DNA from: Sinotaia quadrata
Taxonomy: Eukaryota; Mollusca; Gastropoda; Architaenioglossa; Viviparidae
Length of the DNA stretch: 64,000 bases
Direction of reading: 5' to 3'
Assembly (NCBI GenBank): GCA_028829895.1
Contig: CM054181.1
Location: forward strand, 70,415,259-70,479,258
Positions 1 through 12,665 of this stretch are shown here, piece by piece. A program made the translations under genes and the position numbers. The first letter of the stretch is position 1, and every line of letters starts with the position of its first letter. The notes under the pieces are model-generated. The model ran no database searches and was not told the DNA's origin. It saw only the letters and a program-made list of their open reading frames with translations.

Positions 1-61
1 GTATTGAGAAACATTCCTCTTCTCATGATCAAGGTTGACTGAAGTGTCGGCATTTCCAATC

Positions 62-290
62 ATAGAGCACATTAGAATTTATGAAAAGTGAGTTTACAAA
101 TTATAATCATATGGTACGCTAGAGTTTGTGAAGGGTGTATTTACATTTGTAATCTTAGGGCATGTTAAAGTTTATGAAGGGTGTGCTTACATATGTGATC
201 TTAGGGCATGTTAAAAGTTTATGAAGGGTGTGTTTACAATTGTAATATTAGGGCACATTAGAATTCAAGAAGAGTATGCTTACAGTTATT
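62..290. repeat. Diverged minisatellite, about 58-bp unit, 4 copies
   Basis: Four imperfect copies share the frame TTTATGAAGGGTGTGTTTAC followed by a TGTAATCTTAGGGCA-like stretch. The two central copies are the most alike. An open frame of 62 codons across it (221-409) has no recognisable domain and looks incidental. Confidence 0.75.
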
Positions 291-640
291 ATGATTCACA
301 TCACAACCAGCCAGATGTGCTCACACATTCCCATGGTTTGATTATTTGTTGTAAACAATTACAGCTTTGTTTACATTCCTACACCCCACTCCTCTCCCTG
401 TGTGTTTGAGAAGGATGGGAGTGTGTCTTCAATTCTTTCACAATATATGTACTTTATTTGTTTTCTCTATTCATTTGGCTTTATAGGATGAACCTGTTTG
501 TTTCTCATATCTCAGAATCGTCTCATTACCAGAAAAATGAAGTGGCATACCTAACTGTTTTGTTTCTCACTTTATTTCAAAAGAAAGTGAAAAGAAATGT
601 AACTGCTGTTGCTATCTTTCTTAATTTCATGCCTTCATGC
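291..640. other. Unassigned AT-rich sequence
   Basis: No gene, RNA or repeat recognised. A 97-codon frame (458-751) starts here but runs into the next diverged repeat and has no family resemblance I can name. Confidence 0.5.
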
Positions 641-1075
641 ACTGACAGCTGTCGCTGTGCTATGATGCTGTTAGGTATTGATAGGTCTTCATTGTATGAT
701 ATTGTTGGACACTTGACGGGTGTTTGCTGTTATGACACCATTGGGTGTTGACAGGTTTTCACTGTGTTATGATACTGTTAGGCACTAAAAGGTATTCACT
801 TGGTGATGTCATTGAACATTGATAGACACACCCTTTGCAATGCTAGTGAACAGTGGCAGGTAATCACAGTATTATGATGCTGTTGGGTCATGGATAAGTG
901 TTTGTTGATTTAGGATACACTGAATACTGAGGGGTGACGCTATGTTGTGATAGGGATACTGATAGATGTTGACTGTATTATGGGCTTGTTGGATACTAAC
1001 AAGAGTGACAGTATTAAAAGTTTTCACTGTGTTAAAGTATGCTAGGTATAGGAAGTGTTTGATAAGATATGGTGC
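640..1075. repeat. Strongly diverged tandem repeat, unit about 57 bp
   Basis: Recurring blocks of the form TATGATGCTGTTAGGTATTGA followed by an AGGTNTTCACTGT-like stretch are seen near 660, 715, 765, 860, 940 and 1020. Copies differ at many positions, so this is an old array. Confidence 0.6.
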
Positions 1076-2744
<1,669 letters not shown>

Positions 2745-2892
2745 ACATAGGTGCTTGACTTCTTTTAGAAAGGAAGTATTAGTATCTCTTCTATATTTGT
2801 ACTTTCACTGCTTATTTTAGAAAGGAAATGCTAGTATCTCTGTATACTTGGATGCTGGACTTCTTTTAGAAAGGAAATGTTAGTATTTCTGT
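2745..2892. repeat. Short tandem array, 3 copies, about 55-65 bp
   Basis: Three blocks contain CTTTTAGAAAGGAA(A/G)T followed by TTAGTATCTCT and a variable spacer. Copies differ in spacer length. Confidence 0.7.
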
Positions 2893-3290
2893 GACTGAAA
2901 TGGAGATATTGGGCAATAGTTGTATTATTCTTTAAGCACACAGTTTAATTTTGAAATAAGGTGCTTAGTTATTAGTAATGTTTAGATTTTTTCCTTAAAA
3001 TGCTGCTAACAAGTTAAATATGACTTTCCAAATAAAAAGATAAATCCTCTTGCATTTAGTTGCTTTTTTTTTTTTTTGCCTTGGCATGCTGTTTGTTAAG
3101 ATTTGCTCACAGTTTTGTGCAATACTACAGTGTATGCTAGCCATTAGTCATAGAGACTGCTTGAGAGAGCAGATGCAAATTATGCTTCCTGACAAACCAA
3201 TATAAAAAAGTTAAACACAGTTTTAGTTTTAAGAGCCTATCAGCGCTGAATGAAGGAAAGGTATCTCAATATGCTCTTTTTGTAAAATAG
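2893..3290. other. Unassigned AT-rich sequence
   Basis: Contains a T15 run at 3064-3078. No gene or repeat recognised. Confidence 0.45.
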
Positions 3291-3442
3291 TCATTGTGAC
3301 TTTTAGCATTGCATTTCATCAGCCAGTTTATTGTTTAAAAAAAAGTCAGTGTGATTTTTAGCACTGCATTTCATCAGCCAGTATTTTGTTAAAAAGTCAG
3401 TGTGATTTCTGGCACTACATACTATCATCAGTCAGTTTTCGC
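3291..3442. repeat. Short tandem array, 3 copies, about 50-57 bp
   Basis: Three copies share AGTCAGTGTGA(C/T)TTTTAGCA followed by TGCATTTCATCAGCCAGT. The third copy is the most diverged. Confidence 0.75.
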
Positions 3443-3923
3443 TGATGGGAGAGTAAAATGATACTCCTGTTTCTAAGCAATTGTCATGGTGGGCATCTAT
3501 AAAATCAAGATAGTATATTGACTTTATTATGATCATCGTCAAAACAGAGCTTCACATTTATAAATGGAATTGAAAAAATAATTTTATTTTGTAATGCTAC
3601 ATTTAATGAAGCAGGAAACCCTTTTCTGTCAACAGATTAAAAAAATTATCATCTGTTTTGCATGGTTTTAAAATAATATAATTTTGAAGGTCCAAAATAT
3701 CAAGTTCCACTTCTTAGGTTGAAAGAGACTTGAAAAGATAAGACAGTGGGAGAAAGATGAGAGAAGGGATGGATAGCTTGTACCAGGATTCAGTAAGCTT
3801 CAATTGTACTGCGCATGACATTATTCACTGTACTTAAATCATTCTTGTATTACAAACAAAATGAAATTAATTAAATCGTATTTAAGGTTATATAGTCTGT
3901 TTTAATATTTTACAGAAACTATC
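3443..3923. other. Unassigned AT-rich sequence left of the hAT element
   Basis: No gene or repeat recognised up to the transposon target site. Confidence 0.5.
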
Positions 3924-4014
3924 AGTTAGACCAGGGACGGGCAACATACGGCCCGCGGGCCGGACCCGGCCCGCGACGGGATTTTGACCGGCCCGCTGAC
4001 TGTTTCTGGCCGTA

Positions 4015-4585
4015 CATGGTAATGTGGCCCGCGTCCACATCCCGCTGCAATCTCCCACTACTTTCTTACTGCGTCGCAGTTAATAGTGACTGTTAGTTAT
4101 TCTTTGATTGTTTTCGGTTAGATTTAGAATTTACAATAAATTTTTATCATGGATTTTGCCAAGAAATGTAAAGTTGACAGTGAGTGTAGCCATTTAACAA
4201 AGATTGGATGCCTAAATACTTTTTCACACAGAAGTGGCAAGAAAGCAGCATGTTTGCTGTGCAGTGAAAGTGTTGCCATGTTGAAAGAGTACATTAGCCG
4301 CCATGGTAATGTGGCCCCGTCCACATCCTGCTGCAATCTCCCACTACTTTCTTACTGTGTAGCAGTAATAGTGACTGTTAGTTATTCTTTGGTTGTTTTT
4401 GGTTAGATTTAGAATTTACAATAAAATTTTTATCATGGATTTTGCCAAGAAACGTAAAGTTGACAGTGAGTGCACATTTAACAAAGATTGGATGCCTAAG
4501 TACCTTTTCACAGAGCAATATGTTTGCTGTGCAGTGAAAGTGTTGCTGTGTTGAAAGAGTACAACATTAGCCGCCATTATGCGAC
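4015..4585 (+). repeat. 287-bp tandem duplication inside the hAT element
   Basis: CATGGTAATGTGGCC at 4015 recurs at 4302, and the start codon context ATGGATTTTGCCAAGAAA at 4149 recurs at 4435. The downstream copy lacks about 14 bases (around 4510) relative to the upstream copy, which shifts the reading frame. The joint has a short CATGGT microhomology. Confidence 0.85.
4149..4406 (+). pseudogene. Duplicated N-terminal fragment of hAT transposase (BED-type zinc finger region)
   Basis: This 85-codon frame starts MDFAKKCKVDSEC, which matches in style the N-terminus of ZBED5/GTF2IRD2-type transposases, followed by CLLCSESVAMLKEYISRH, a Cys-x2-Cys ... His zinc finger half. It then runs into non-coding sequence belonging to the second tandem copy and stops. 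It is the upstream product of the 287-bp duplication and is cut off from the catalytic part. Seen: zinc-finger residues and the duplication. Inferred: non-functional. Confidence 0.75.
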
Positions 4586-5564
4586 GAAACATGCAAGCTA
4601 TGGCAGTACTTTATCAGCAGCGGAACAGCAAACAAAAGCAACAGAACTGGACAGAAAACTTGTAAAGCAGCAGAATGTATTCAGAAAAGCCAAAGTAGCC
4701 CAGAAAGCTGCTACTCATGCCAGCTTTGTGGTCGCATACAACATTGCTAAGCACAGTAAATCGTTCTGTGATGGTGAATTTGTCAAAAAGTGCATGCTCG
4801 ATGTAGCTGATCAAGTCTGTCCAGAACACAGAAAGAAGTTTGAAGAAGTCAGTTTATCGAGAAGAACTGTGGCTCAACTCAGAAAATCAGAATGGCTGTC
4901 ACATCTGGCGTTTGCAGTTGATCTCTTTGAACATATGAATGAATTGAACACCAGACTTCAAGGGAAGGGCACTTTTGCTCACGAAATGTACTCAACAGTG
5001 AAGGCATTCAAGGTGAAGCTAAAACTGTTTTCTCGCCAGCTCAGTCAGAATATCACAACACACTTTCCAACACTCGAAACTATGGCACCCCAGATGATGT
5101 CAACTGAGAAGTACACCAGTATGATATCTGCACTAGACAATGAATTTTCTCGTCGTTTTGCGGACTTCCAGAAACTTGCTGCTGAGTTTGATATCTTGTC
5201 ATCACCATTTACAACTGACTTTGAAAAGGCGCCGGATGCTCTGCAGCTGGAACTGATTGATCTGCAGTGTGACTCTACCCTGAAAGAGAAATTCCAATCT
5301 GAAAGCATTGACAAATTTTATGCGTCACTGAATGAGTCCAAGTTTGCCAACCTGAGAAAGATGGCCATGAAACTACTTGTTCTGTTCGGGTCTACATACA
5401 TTTGCAAACAAACATTTTCGATTATGAACATTAACAAGACAAAGCTGCGTTCCAATCTAACTGATGTTCACGTGCAGTCTTTACTGAGAATTTCTACGTC
5501 CGACATGCAGCCAGAGTTCAAACAACTTGTTGAAAACTTTGATCGACCACAGATGTCTCATTGA
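4435..5564 (+). pseudogene. hAT transposase remnant (GTF2IRD2/ZBED5-like), internally deleted and frameshifted
   Basis: A start codon at 4435 opens MDFAKKRKVDSEC, but a roughly 14-base loss shifts the frame. The long frame resumes at 4524 and runs 346 residues. Residues 1-26 hold the second half of a BED-like zinc finger (C3, H18, H23); residues 81-115 hold the conserved FCDGEFVKKCMLDVADQVCP-type block. At about residue 117 the protein jumps to a region that normally lies several hundred residues further on, so the RNase H-like segment with both catalytic aspartates is missing. Residues 238-330 form the hAT C-terminal dimerisation region. At residue 295 the motif reads YICKQTFS where relatives have YxCEQTFS: the glutamate, thought to correspond to the catalytic Glu of hAT transposases (E572 in Hermes), is a lysine (AAA at 5406-5408). 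Relatives are about 550-650 residues long. The protein cannot be an active transposase. Confidence 0.88.
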
Positions 5565-5790
5565 CTTCAGCAGCTATTGAAGTACATTACGTTAAATTCA
5601 TTAAATACTGTTTTTGGTCTCTATGCTTTAATGTTTACCTGTTTAAAGTTTACATTAAATACGATTTATTCCTTGCATAGGTGGATAAATACGCGATTAC
5701 GGTATTGATTTAGTAATCCGGCCCGCCAAGGACTTCATTTTCTCATACCCGGCCCGCCGACTGAAGAAGTTGCCCACCCCTGAGTTAGAC

Positions 5791-5960
5791 ACTGTCGACT
5801 CGTTTCTTGTGGATTATATAGAACGCTAAAGAAAATTGATTTGGGAGGACACGAGAAAATCAGATCATTGTACAATAGTGTAAAGAGCGATATCTTTTTG
5901 AGACATTGTTTTATGCAAAATTACTCTTTAAATTTTATACACATTAGATAGTGGGGTGGT
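5791..5960. other. Unassigned sequence right of the hAT element
   Basis: Nothing recognised. Confidence 0.4.
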
Positions 5961-6120
5961 TTGCTTTAGCTACATTCCTCTCCAAAGCTTTTGTGTGGCC
6001 TTTCGTCTTAGGACGTTCTCCGTCCTGGATAGCTCAGGAGATACATTTCCCCCCCTCACTGTAATTTGGGGATCCGATCACGCCAGATGGACTGCTCAAA
6101 ATCGGGGTGAGGCAGCGAAT
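5961..6120 (+). mobile_element. Possible tRNA-derived SINE fragment
   Basis: GATAGCTCAGGAG near 6028-6040 resembles a pol III A box and GGGATCCGATCA near 6069-6080 resembles a B box, about 40 bp apart. The patch is GC-richer than its flanks. No target-site repeat or tail was identified, so this is tentative. Confidence 0.35.
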
Positions 6121-7000
6121 CAAATATTTTTACTCTCTGCATTTGAGTAAGGAAAATGGATTCTGACTTTGAGTTTGAACAAAATGTACACTGATGGGGT
6201 GGACTTTATGTTTAATTTAAAATATAATAATACTTTCAAAGAATAGCTATGAAAGGTGATAACTGAAATGAAATACCTGAGTTGGAATATAATAATGATA
6301 ATAATCAAAAAGTAATAATAATGGGATTAGTAAATTTAAATGATTACCTTTTTTAAGGGTGGGAAAGTAAGAAACAACGTACCGGACGGAAGAGCAGAAA
6401 ATATCGAAAGGAAAGCAGTACCCAGGAACAAAAAGAACAGCTACTAAATGCAAGAAGATTACTTTTTTTTATTTGGAAAGCCATATTATAAACAGCATTA
6501 GAGTCATAGTGAAAATGCAGAATGCCATTGTGAAATGGTTAAAGCCCATTATTAATATTATATTCAACAAACCGATATTGTATTAGAAGTAAAGTATGAA
6601 CCTATATTCCAACTACATGAACACTACATACTATCAAAAGGAATGTATTACACGTGGACTATTCTATATCATCTATGAGCATAAAGTGAGGTCGTAAGAA
6701 TAAAACAAACACAAATCGCTTTTTTTTCCCTAATATATGGGTTTACTTGAACAAACTGTAAACTTTCCATTAGCCCTATATGGCGGAAGTAACCTTTGAC
6801 CCGAATTTACAAAATAATCGGAAGATACAAATGTCAATCACAAAGTAATATCGTCTGCTAGTTCTTTTATCGCAATAAATTACTTCCCTAAACGACAAGC
6901 AGTTATGTAGCGGAGTGCATTTAAAAGTAATTGAGAGTACTGTTTCATCAGTCAATAGTATTTTGTTGTTGTTGTCTTAAAATCTTTTAATCTTCCGGGG
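6121..7000. other. Unassigned AT-rich sequence
   Basis: Open frames of 62-68 codons on the minus strand have low-complexity Ile/Tyr/Phe composition and are not genes. Confidence 0.5.
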
Positions 7001-7011
7001 AGCCTGTAATA

Positions 7012-7055
7012 AAGGGGAATGAATATTCTTAAAAGTCCAAACATTCGTTCCCCTT
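7012..7055. other. Inverted repeat (hairpin potential)
   Basis: AAGGGGAATGAAT at 7012-7024 pairs with ATTCGTTCCCCTT at 7043-7055 with one G:T-type mismatch and an 18-base loop. It sits just upstream of the CpG-richer island at 7.1 kb. Function unknown. Confidence 0.6.
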
Positions 7056-7079
7056 GATATTAACGGCACTAGAATGTCT

Positions 7080-7320
7080 GTTGAATAAACTTGAACCAGA
7101 ATGTCGTCGCCATCCAACATCGAGGAACAGATCCAGACAAGCAGAACGAGAGACGCGGCCAGCGCACAGCCTCACGGGACTGCTGTGCGGGTCTTCCTAC
7201 CCCGACCCTGGAAACTGATGACTGTCAGAGATTTAAAGTTTAGTAAATGCGAATTTAACGCAACTTATCGTATCGAATTCGAGCGGCCTGGTTTATAACT
7301 GGTTGGTTCCGGGGGGGGGT
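7080..7320 (+). other. CpG-richer island with a 65-codon open frame
   Basis: The frame 7101-7298 encodes a 65-residue peptide starting MSSPSNIEEQIQTSRTRDAA, with a mixed, protein-like composition and no low complexity, unlike nearly every other frame here. CpG dinucleotides are frequent (CGAGAGACGCGGCCAGCGC). I recognise no domain. It could be a first coding exon, a promoter-proximal island or part of a young transposon. A G10 run follows at about 7310-7319. Confidence 0.3.
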
Positions 7321-7700
7321 TGCGTACAGCTTTTATTTTATCAGCGGGGAGGGGAAGTAAAAGCATATAAACAGCTTAACAATGTGACAGTTTATTCATT
7401 CACAATAATACTACTACTAATAATAAAGAAGGCTTATTAGAGAACTTATTCTTATAAAAGCTTTAACACGCTTTACAATATTTACACACAACAGCACATA
7501 AAAATTCTTCATACAAACAAATCACTCAAAGATATAAACAAGGTTACAGCAAATAAAGAACGGACGAATTTGCATGCAAAACAACAATACGAAACAAATG
7601 GGCGTCTTATTTTTCACGAAAGAAAAAATATATATATATAGTTGTGAATTTTTACAGCTAAACGAATAAACACAGATGGAATGCTATTATTCTTGCAAAG
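7321..7700. other. Unassigned AT-rich sequence
   Basis: Contains a short (TA)n at 7629-7640. Nothing else recognised. Confidence 0.45.
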
Positions 7701-7701
7701 G

Positions 7702-7937
7702 AAAAGGGTGCCTTGAGTGCCCTCGTGAAAATGACTCAGAGTGTGTTTGTGTCTCAACTCAAAAGGGTGCCTTGAGTGCCCTCGTGAAAATGACTCAGAG
7801 TGTGTTTGTGTCTCAACTCAAAAGGGTGCCTTGAGTGCCCTCGTGAAAATGACTCAGAGTGTGTTTGTGTCTCAACTCAAGAGGGTGCCTTGAGTGCCCT
7901 CGTAAAAATGACTCGGGTTGTATTTGTGTCTCAACTC
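7702..7937. repeat. Minisatellite, 59-bp unit x 4
   Basis: Copies start at 7702, 7761, 7820 and 7879, each beginning AA(A/G)AGGGTGCCTTGAGTG or a close variant. The first three are essentially identical; the fourth carries several changes. The 87-codon frame across it (7800-8063) is a product of the repeat. Confidence 0.95.
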
Positions 7938-8800
7938 AAAGGTATCACACTCCAGGGAGAAGGACACCAAACGTTGCCACATACACTTAGTTCCATTCGA
8001 GCCGCTTGCTGGATCTTGGAAACAACAGAAGCATCATGCAGCCATAGCACCCCTCACGAGTGAACTGAGGGCACTGTCGACTATCGTTAACTAGAACAGC
8101 ACAGTATGAACATTTTATAAACTTATAACCTCGGTTCAATCATCCGCTACTCTCTCTCTCTATTCATTCTGCCGTTATATTAATGATAACTACACAACAC
8201 GTGTGTAATCTAAGAGCACAAAAAAGCTATAGTTAATTTAGTACAGAAAATGTATAGTTAATTACAGTCACAGAAAATTTCAGTTTCTCACATTAAGTGA
8301 ACTCAGCCAAACCAACTTTCAGACGCTGGCTGGCCAAATTTCCCCAAAAGGGAATCACTGACGTTTACATGACAATATATGAATATAATATACCCTATAT
8401 TTTGCTGTTCGTTTCATAATCACATTGCCAAAACTGGCACCAACTAACCAATTGAATAGAGAATGTCACACTAACTTGCACGACAACACTGACAAAATTG
8501 GTGCCAAATGACCATTATTTTGAAAGAGGATAATACGTCACACCTAGCCAGAGGTGATTTTCCTGTAACTAGTCTTTAGATCATGCACTCAAAACATTGC
8601 AATAAGATTGTGGGAAAACGATTCTCTCTTATTACCCAATCCAAAATACGTAATGTCAATGAAGTAAAGTGGACTCTCGGGTAAGCTGTTGGACATTACT
8701 AGTTTTGCAGACCACAAAGAGTCAGCCATGAGTTGAGAACTGACTCCAGACAAGATTACGAAAGGAGATAAACTTGGCCACACTTTGATTCTCCTATTAA
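7938..8800. other. Unassigned sequence
   Basis: No gene recognised. A short (CT)n is at about 8150-8160. A 64-codon minus-strand frame at 8589-8783 has no recognisable domain. Confidence 0.45.
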
Positions 8801-8801
8801 C

Positions 8802-8952
8802 AGCATTGGACAGCTAGTTCACTTCAGTGATTGAACACCTTTCAGCTTGTACAACCAGTTACACTCAATTAGTGGCATTGGACAGCTAGTTCACTTCAGT
8901 GATTATACACCTTTCACTTGTACATCCAGTTACACTCAATTAGTGGCATTGG
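8802..8952. repeat. Tandem duplication, about 70 bp x 2
   Basis: GCATTGGACAGCTAGTTCAC recurs, followed each time by TTCAGTGATT and CAGTTACACTCAATTAGTGG. A third partial GGCATTGGACA ends the block. Confidence 0.85.
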
Positions 8953-9136
8953 ACACATTTTCATCTTAACATCGTAATTAAATTTTTATCTCTTGAACAC
9001 AAAGTTTCTTTGTTTACAGTTTTATATTTAAGAAATAACAAAATAGTAATATTTTTATTTATTATAATAATAATAATTAATAAAACTCTTAAAATAATCA
9101 ATAATTTTGTTTAAGTTTATTGTCTTAAATAAGCAC

Positions 9137-9219
9137 CCCCCCCCGCCACCTACATATATATATATATATAAATACACACATACGCATTCATACATAATCA
9201 AGCATTTACATATATATAG

Positions 9220-9273
<54 letters not shown>

Positions 9274-9284
9274 TATATATATAT
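9137..9284. repeat. Compound microsatellite: C-run, (TA)n, (CA)n, (TA)n
   Basis: A C9 run near 9137 is followed by TATATA near 9154-9170, an interrupted CA/TA stretch, (CA)n at about 9227-9269 and TATATA to 9284. Confidence 0.95.
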
Positions 9285-9611
9285 TTCATACTGTTATACT
9301 TGGTCAGGCTGAAATCAATAGATTTAGGGCAAATAAGAGAATATCTAACACAGATAAGATGAAGTGTAATTCATTCAGAAGTAAGAACGTTAAAAGACTA
9401 TTTCAGTGAAATAATCCGTTCTTGAGACAAAATCACAAATACAAACAAACGAGTAAGTGTAGAAAATGTCTTTCACAAAACAAAGTCTTCATTCTACTTG
9501 GGCTAAAATGGAGATTCTGTCATAATGTCTTTACTTGGGTTAAAATAAGATTCTGTCATGTGTTCAGAATTAAGTTGTCATTGGAGCTCTCTACCAACTA
9601 GTCTCGAGTAT

Positions 9612-9985
9612 ACATTAGATAAGAAAGTCTTTAATACACATTAACTAAGAAAGCCTTTAATACACATTAACTAAGAAAGTCTTTAATACACATTAACTAA
9701 GAAAGCATTTAATACACATTAACTAAGAAAGTCTTTAATGCACATAAAAAAGAAAGCCTTTAATACACATTAACAATGAAAGCCTTTAATACACATTAAC
9801 TAAGAAAGTCTTTAATACACATTAACTAAGAAAGTCTTTAATACACATTAACTAAGAAAGCCTTTAATACACATTAACTAAGAAAGTCTTTAATGCACAT
9901 AAAAAAGAAAGCATTTAATGCACATTAACTAAGAAAGCCTTTAATGCACATCATCTAAGATCTTTAGTATATATTAACTGAGATA
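9612..9985. repeat. Minisatellite, 26-bp unit, about 14 copies
   Basis: The unit ACTAAGAAAGTCTTTAATAC followed by ACATTA alternates between GTC and GCC variants. Some copies have AAAAAAG in place of ACTAAG. The same family reappears at 11.6 kb. Confidence 0.93.
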
Positions 9986-11600
9986 GTCTTTATTATACTG
10001 TGGCAGAGTAAATATGCTTGTCTCTATTTTTAAACTTAATTATTATATAATTTGTTAAATGTCAACATGACCTGACCTTTGGTACTGCTTATGTTGATAT
10101 TTTTTTAGGACTGAGTTGTTTTGCTTGCTGATGTCATCCGAACCAGTTCCAAGTGGATGAGTAGTTTTTCTGACTACTGGTCTCATACTTGCTTATAACA
10201 ATTTTATCCAATTGAAATAGACCGAAAGTTACTTTGTGAAGAAAGTTCTATATTGTAATCACTTTGAATTTAATATCTCATATCCGGTCATAAAGGCGAT
10301 CATTAGCTTATGGTAAGTTAACTGACTGATATATAGAAAGAATGGACTTAGACATATTTCGTATATGTTTGCTATCGATCTATGATGTGAATTGGAGAAT
10401 GCTTTATGTAACTGAATCATTATTTCTATGGTCATTAACTTGATTATGTTGTACATTATAATTGTGAAATTTGATCAGAGCTTTATTTCTTATACTGCAT
10501 GTTGTAGGATTTGTAAATTGAGAAAGTCTGTAAGAGAGAAAGGAGTTTAGAGGGGAAATATGCCTGAAACTTAGCGCTGCCTTTGATTTTACATTTGCAG
10601 AGAGGAGCATGCATTTTGATGCTTTTGATGTTCTGTAACCTTGGATCCGCTTCAGACTGCAGTGACTACTGTACTCTACTGGATCACATTGGTGTGTGTA
10701 TCCAGTGTTTTCGTCAAACTTATCATTAAATGTGTTGCTGTAAGTTGATTCCTGTGAATTCTGTTTAAGAGCCAATACAAAGAAAATTGAAGTTTGAGTT
10801 TGGTCTCAAGAATTTGTGATGACTTTCTTTTTTTACATTCCTCATGGTGTGCATGGGTAGTGCACATGAAAATTCTTGAAGATTCCTTGTGATATGCTTT
10901 GATAGGGCATATGAAGTTCTGGATGATTCACCACTGTATGCTTTGTGAGTGCAATGAAGATTCAAGAACAGTTGTGTCACGTGCCTAGCAAACTTGTTGC
11001 AAACCGCATGATTGTGAACACTGCCAATGACAGCTGCCATCATAGAAAAGGTTATGTACATATCTCTCTAACACTCCACTCTCATTTTCATGATGAAACG
11101 ATATCTATGAACCACATTAGGTATATATGTTAATTTGAGTGCTGATGTTTATACTCTGATAAACTGAGTGTCTAATATTTAACCAAATATTGTTGTGAAG
11201 TGATGTAAATGCCAACACTCTTTGGGCTATATTCATATGTTGTATATTTATTGTTAAATTTATTAAAATTCTTGCAAATTTATTAAAACGTTATGTTGGA
11301 GTAATAGTGAGTGGAGGGGGGAGGTGTCACTAAATATGATAAAAGACGGATTTTTATTACTCTCTTAGTAAGAAGTTTCCACCTTCGAGAAACATTATAC
11401 AATAGTAAGTAAAACGTCTATCTTATTATTGTGTAAAGAGGAGAGTTTTACGACACCTTTATAATCCTTGTGAGGGACATATTGGTCTTGTGGAAGAATT
11501 ATTAATAACTATAAATTAAGTTTTTCGATCACTTGTAATTTGTTATTAATTAATAAATAATAACCATAACAAGTGAAGGGTGCCCAGAGGTGTCACATAT
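9986..11600. other. Unassigned AT-rich sequence between the two 26-bp arrays
   Basis: Overlapping minus-strand frames at 10.4-11.06 kb (up to 123 codons) show no recognisable family. A weak repeat of about 45 bp is visible at 10,810-10,980 (GAAGATTC ... TATGCTTTG ... GGGCATATGAAG). Confidence 0.45.
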
Positions 11601-11603
11601 TCA

Positions 11604-11925
11604 TAGCTAAGAAAGTCTTTAGTATACATTAGCTAAGAAAGTCTTTAGTACACAGCTAAGAAAGTCTTTACTATACATTAACTAAGAAAGTCTTTAGTAT
11701 ACATTAGCTAAGAAAGTCTTTAGTATACATTAGCTAAGAAAGTCTTAGGTATAAAATAGTAAGAAAGTCTTTAGTATACATTAGCTAAGAAAGTCTTTAG
11801 TATACATTAGCTAAGAAAGTCTTAGGTATAAAATAGTAAGAAAGTCTTTAGTATACATTAGCTAAGAAAGTCTTTAGTATACATTAGCTAAGAAAGTTAT
11901 TAGTATACACTAGTAAGAAAATTGC
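11604..11925. repeat. Minisatellite, 26-bp unit, about 12 copies
   Basis: The unit AGCTAAGAAAGTCTTTAGTA followed by TACATT clearly belongs to the same family as the array at 9.6 kb. A variant copy, GTCTTAGGTATAAAATAGTA, recurs at a regular interval, showing a small higher-order pattern. Confidence 0.93.
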
Positions 11926-12665
11926 ACTTTATCAAAGGCAGTCTTTAGCTTAGAAAGCCTTTACTAAAATTAGCTAAAATGCACTTCAGCAAAGACAGTC
12001 TTTAACTAAGGAAGTCTTCAGTGCACTATAGCTTTTTTTTTTTTTTAAAGTGCACTTTACCAAAGGCAATCTTTAGCTAAGAAAATATTTTGTGGTTTAG
12101 CTAAGAAAGATTTTACTGCACTTAGACTATAAACCTTGTCTTCAGTTTGTTTGCATTATAAATGGTCTTTGTATAAATAAAGGTGCATTCAGATCAAAAA
12201 GGGCTTTACTTTGCTTGGGCTAAAAAAAGTGCAATTGTAATGAAATTTTTTTAGTTCATTTGGGCTTAGATAAAAAGTGTTTAGTTCACGTAGGCTAAAA
12301 TAGTCTTCCGTGCATTCAGGCCCCAAATATCTGTAGTTTGTTAAGATTTTAAAATGTTTTTAGTTCACGTGGGTCTAAAATTGTCTTTAGTGCATTCAGG
12401 TAAAAACTGTCGGTAGTTTGTTAAAACTTAAAAATGCTCATAGGTAGAGCTAATATTGTTTTTAGTTCATTTGGGTCTAAAATAGTCTTTAGTGCATGCA
12501 GGCCTTAAGTTTATTAATATATAAAGTTTGTTTCAGGTAGTCTGAGCTAAATTTTGTTTTTGTTCATTTAGGCTAAAAACAAATTTATAATTTGCTTAGA
12601 GTAAAAATTTCCCATATTGTTTGCTTGACTAAAAATTGTCTTTAGTGTACTCTGGCTAGACTTTC
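11926..12665. repeat. Degenerate tail of the 26-bp family
   Basis: The motif CTTTAG(T/C)(G/T)CA followed by GGCTAAAA or AGCTAAGAAA recurs roughly every 30-50 bp with heavy divergence until about 12,660. It looks like an ancient extension of the adjacent array. Confidence 0.65.

Larger units (their letters stand above)
3924..5790 (+). mobile_element. Complete hAT transposon insertion (Charlie8/GTF2IRD2-like) with 8-bp TSD
   Basis: The element spans 3932-5782 (1851 bp). It is flanked by a perfect 8-bp direct repeat AGTTAGAC at 3924-3931 and 5783-5790, the hallmark length for hAT insertion. The ends are inverted: CAGGGACGGGCAAC at the left and GTTGCCCACCCCTG at the right, each followed inward by GC-rich GGCCCGC-type subterminal motifs that recur on both sides, as expected for transposase binding sites of this family. 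Inside lies a decayed transposase gene in the same orientation. A 287-bp internal tandem duplication (4015-4301 and 4302 to about 4585) copied the promoter-proximal region and N-terminal codons. The element is much GC-richer at its ends than its surroundings. Because the target-site repeats are perfect the insertion looks fairly recent, but the encoded protein is broken, so it was probably mobilised in trans. Confidence 0.95.

Noticed and set aside
10404..11061. Overlapping minus-strand frames of up to 123 codons
   Set aside because: No domain, overlapping in different phases, and set in AT-rich DNA with weak tandem repetition.
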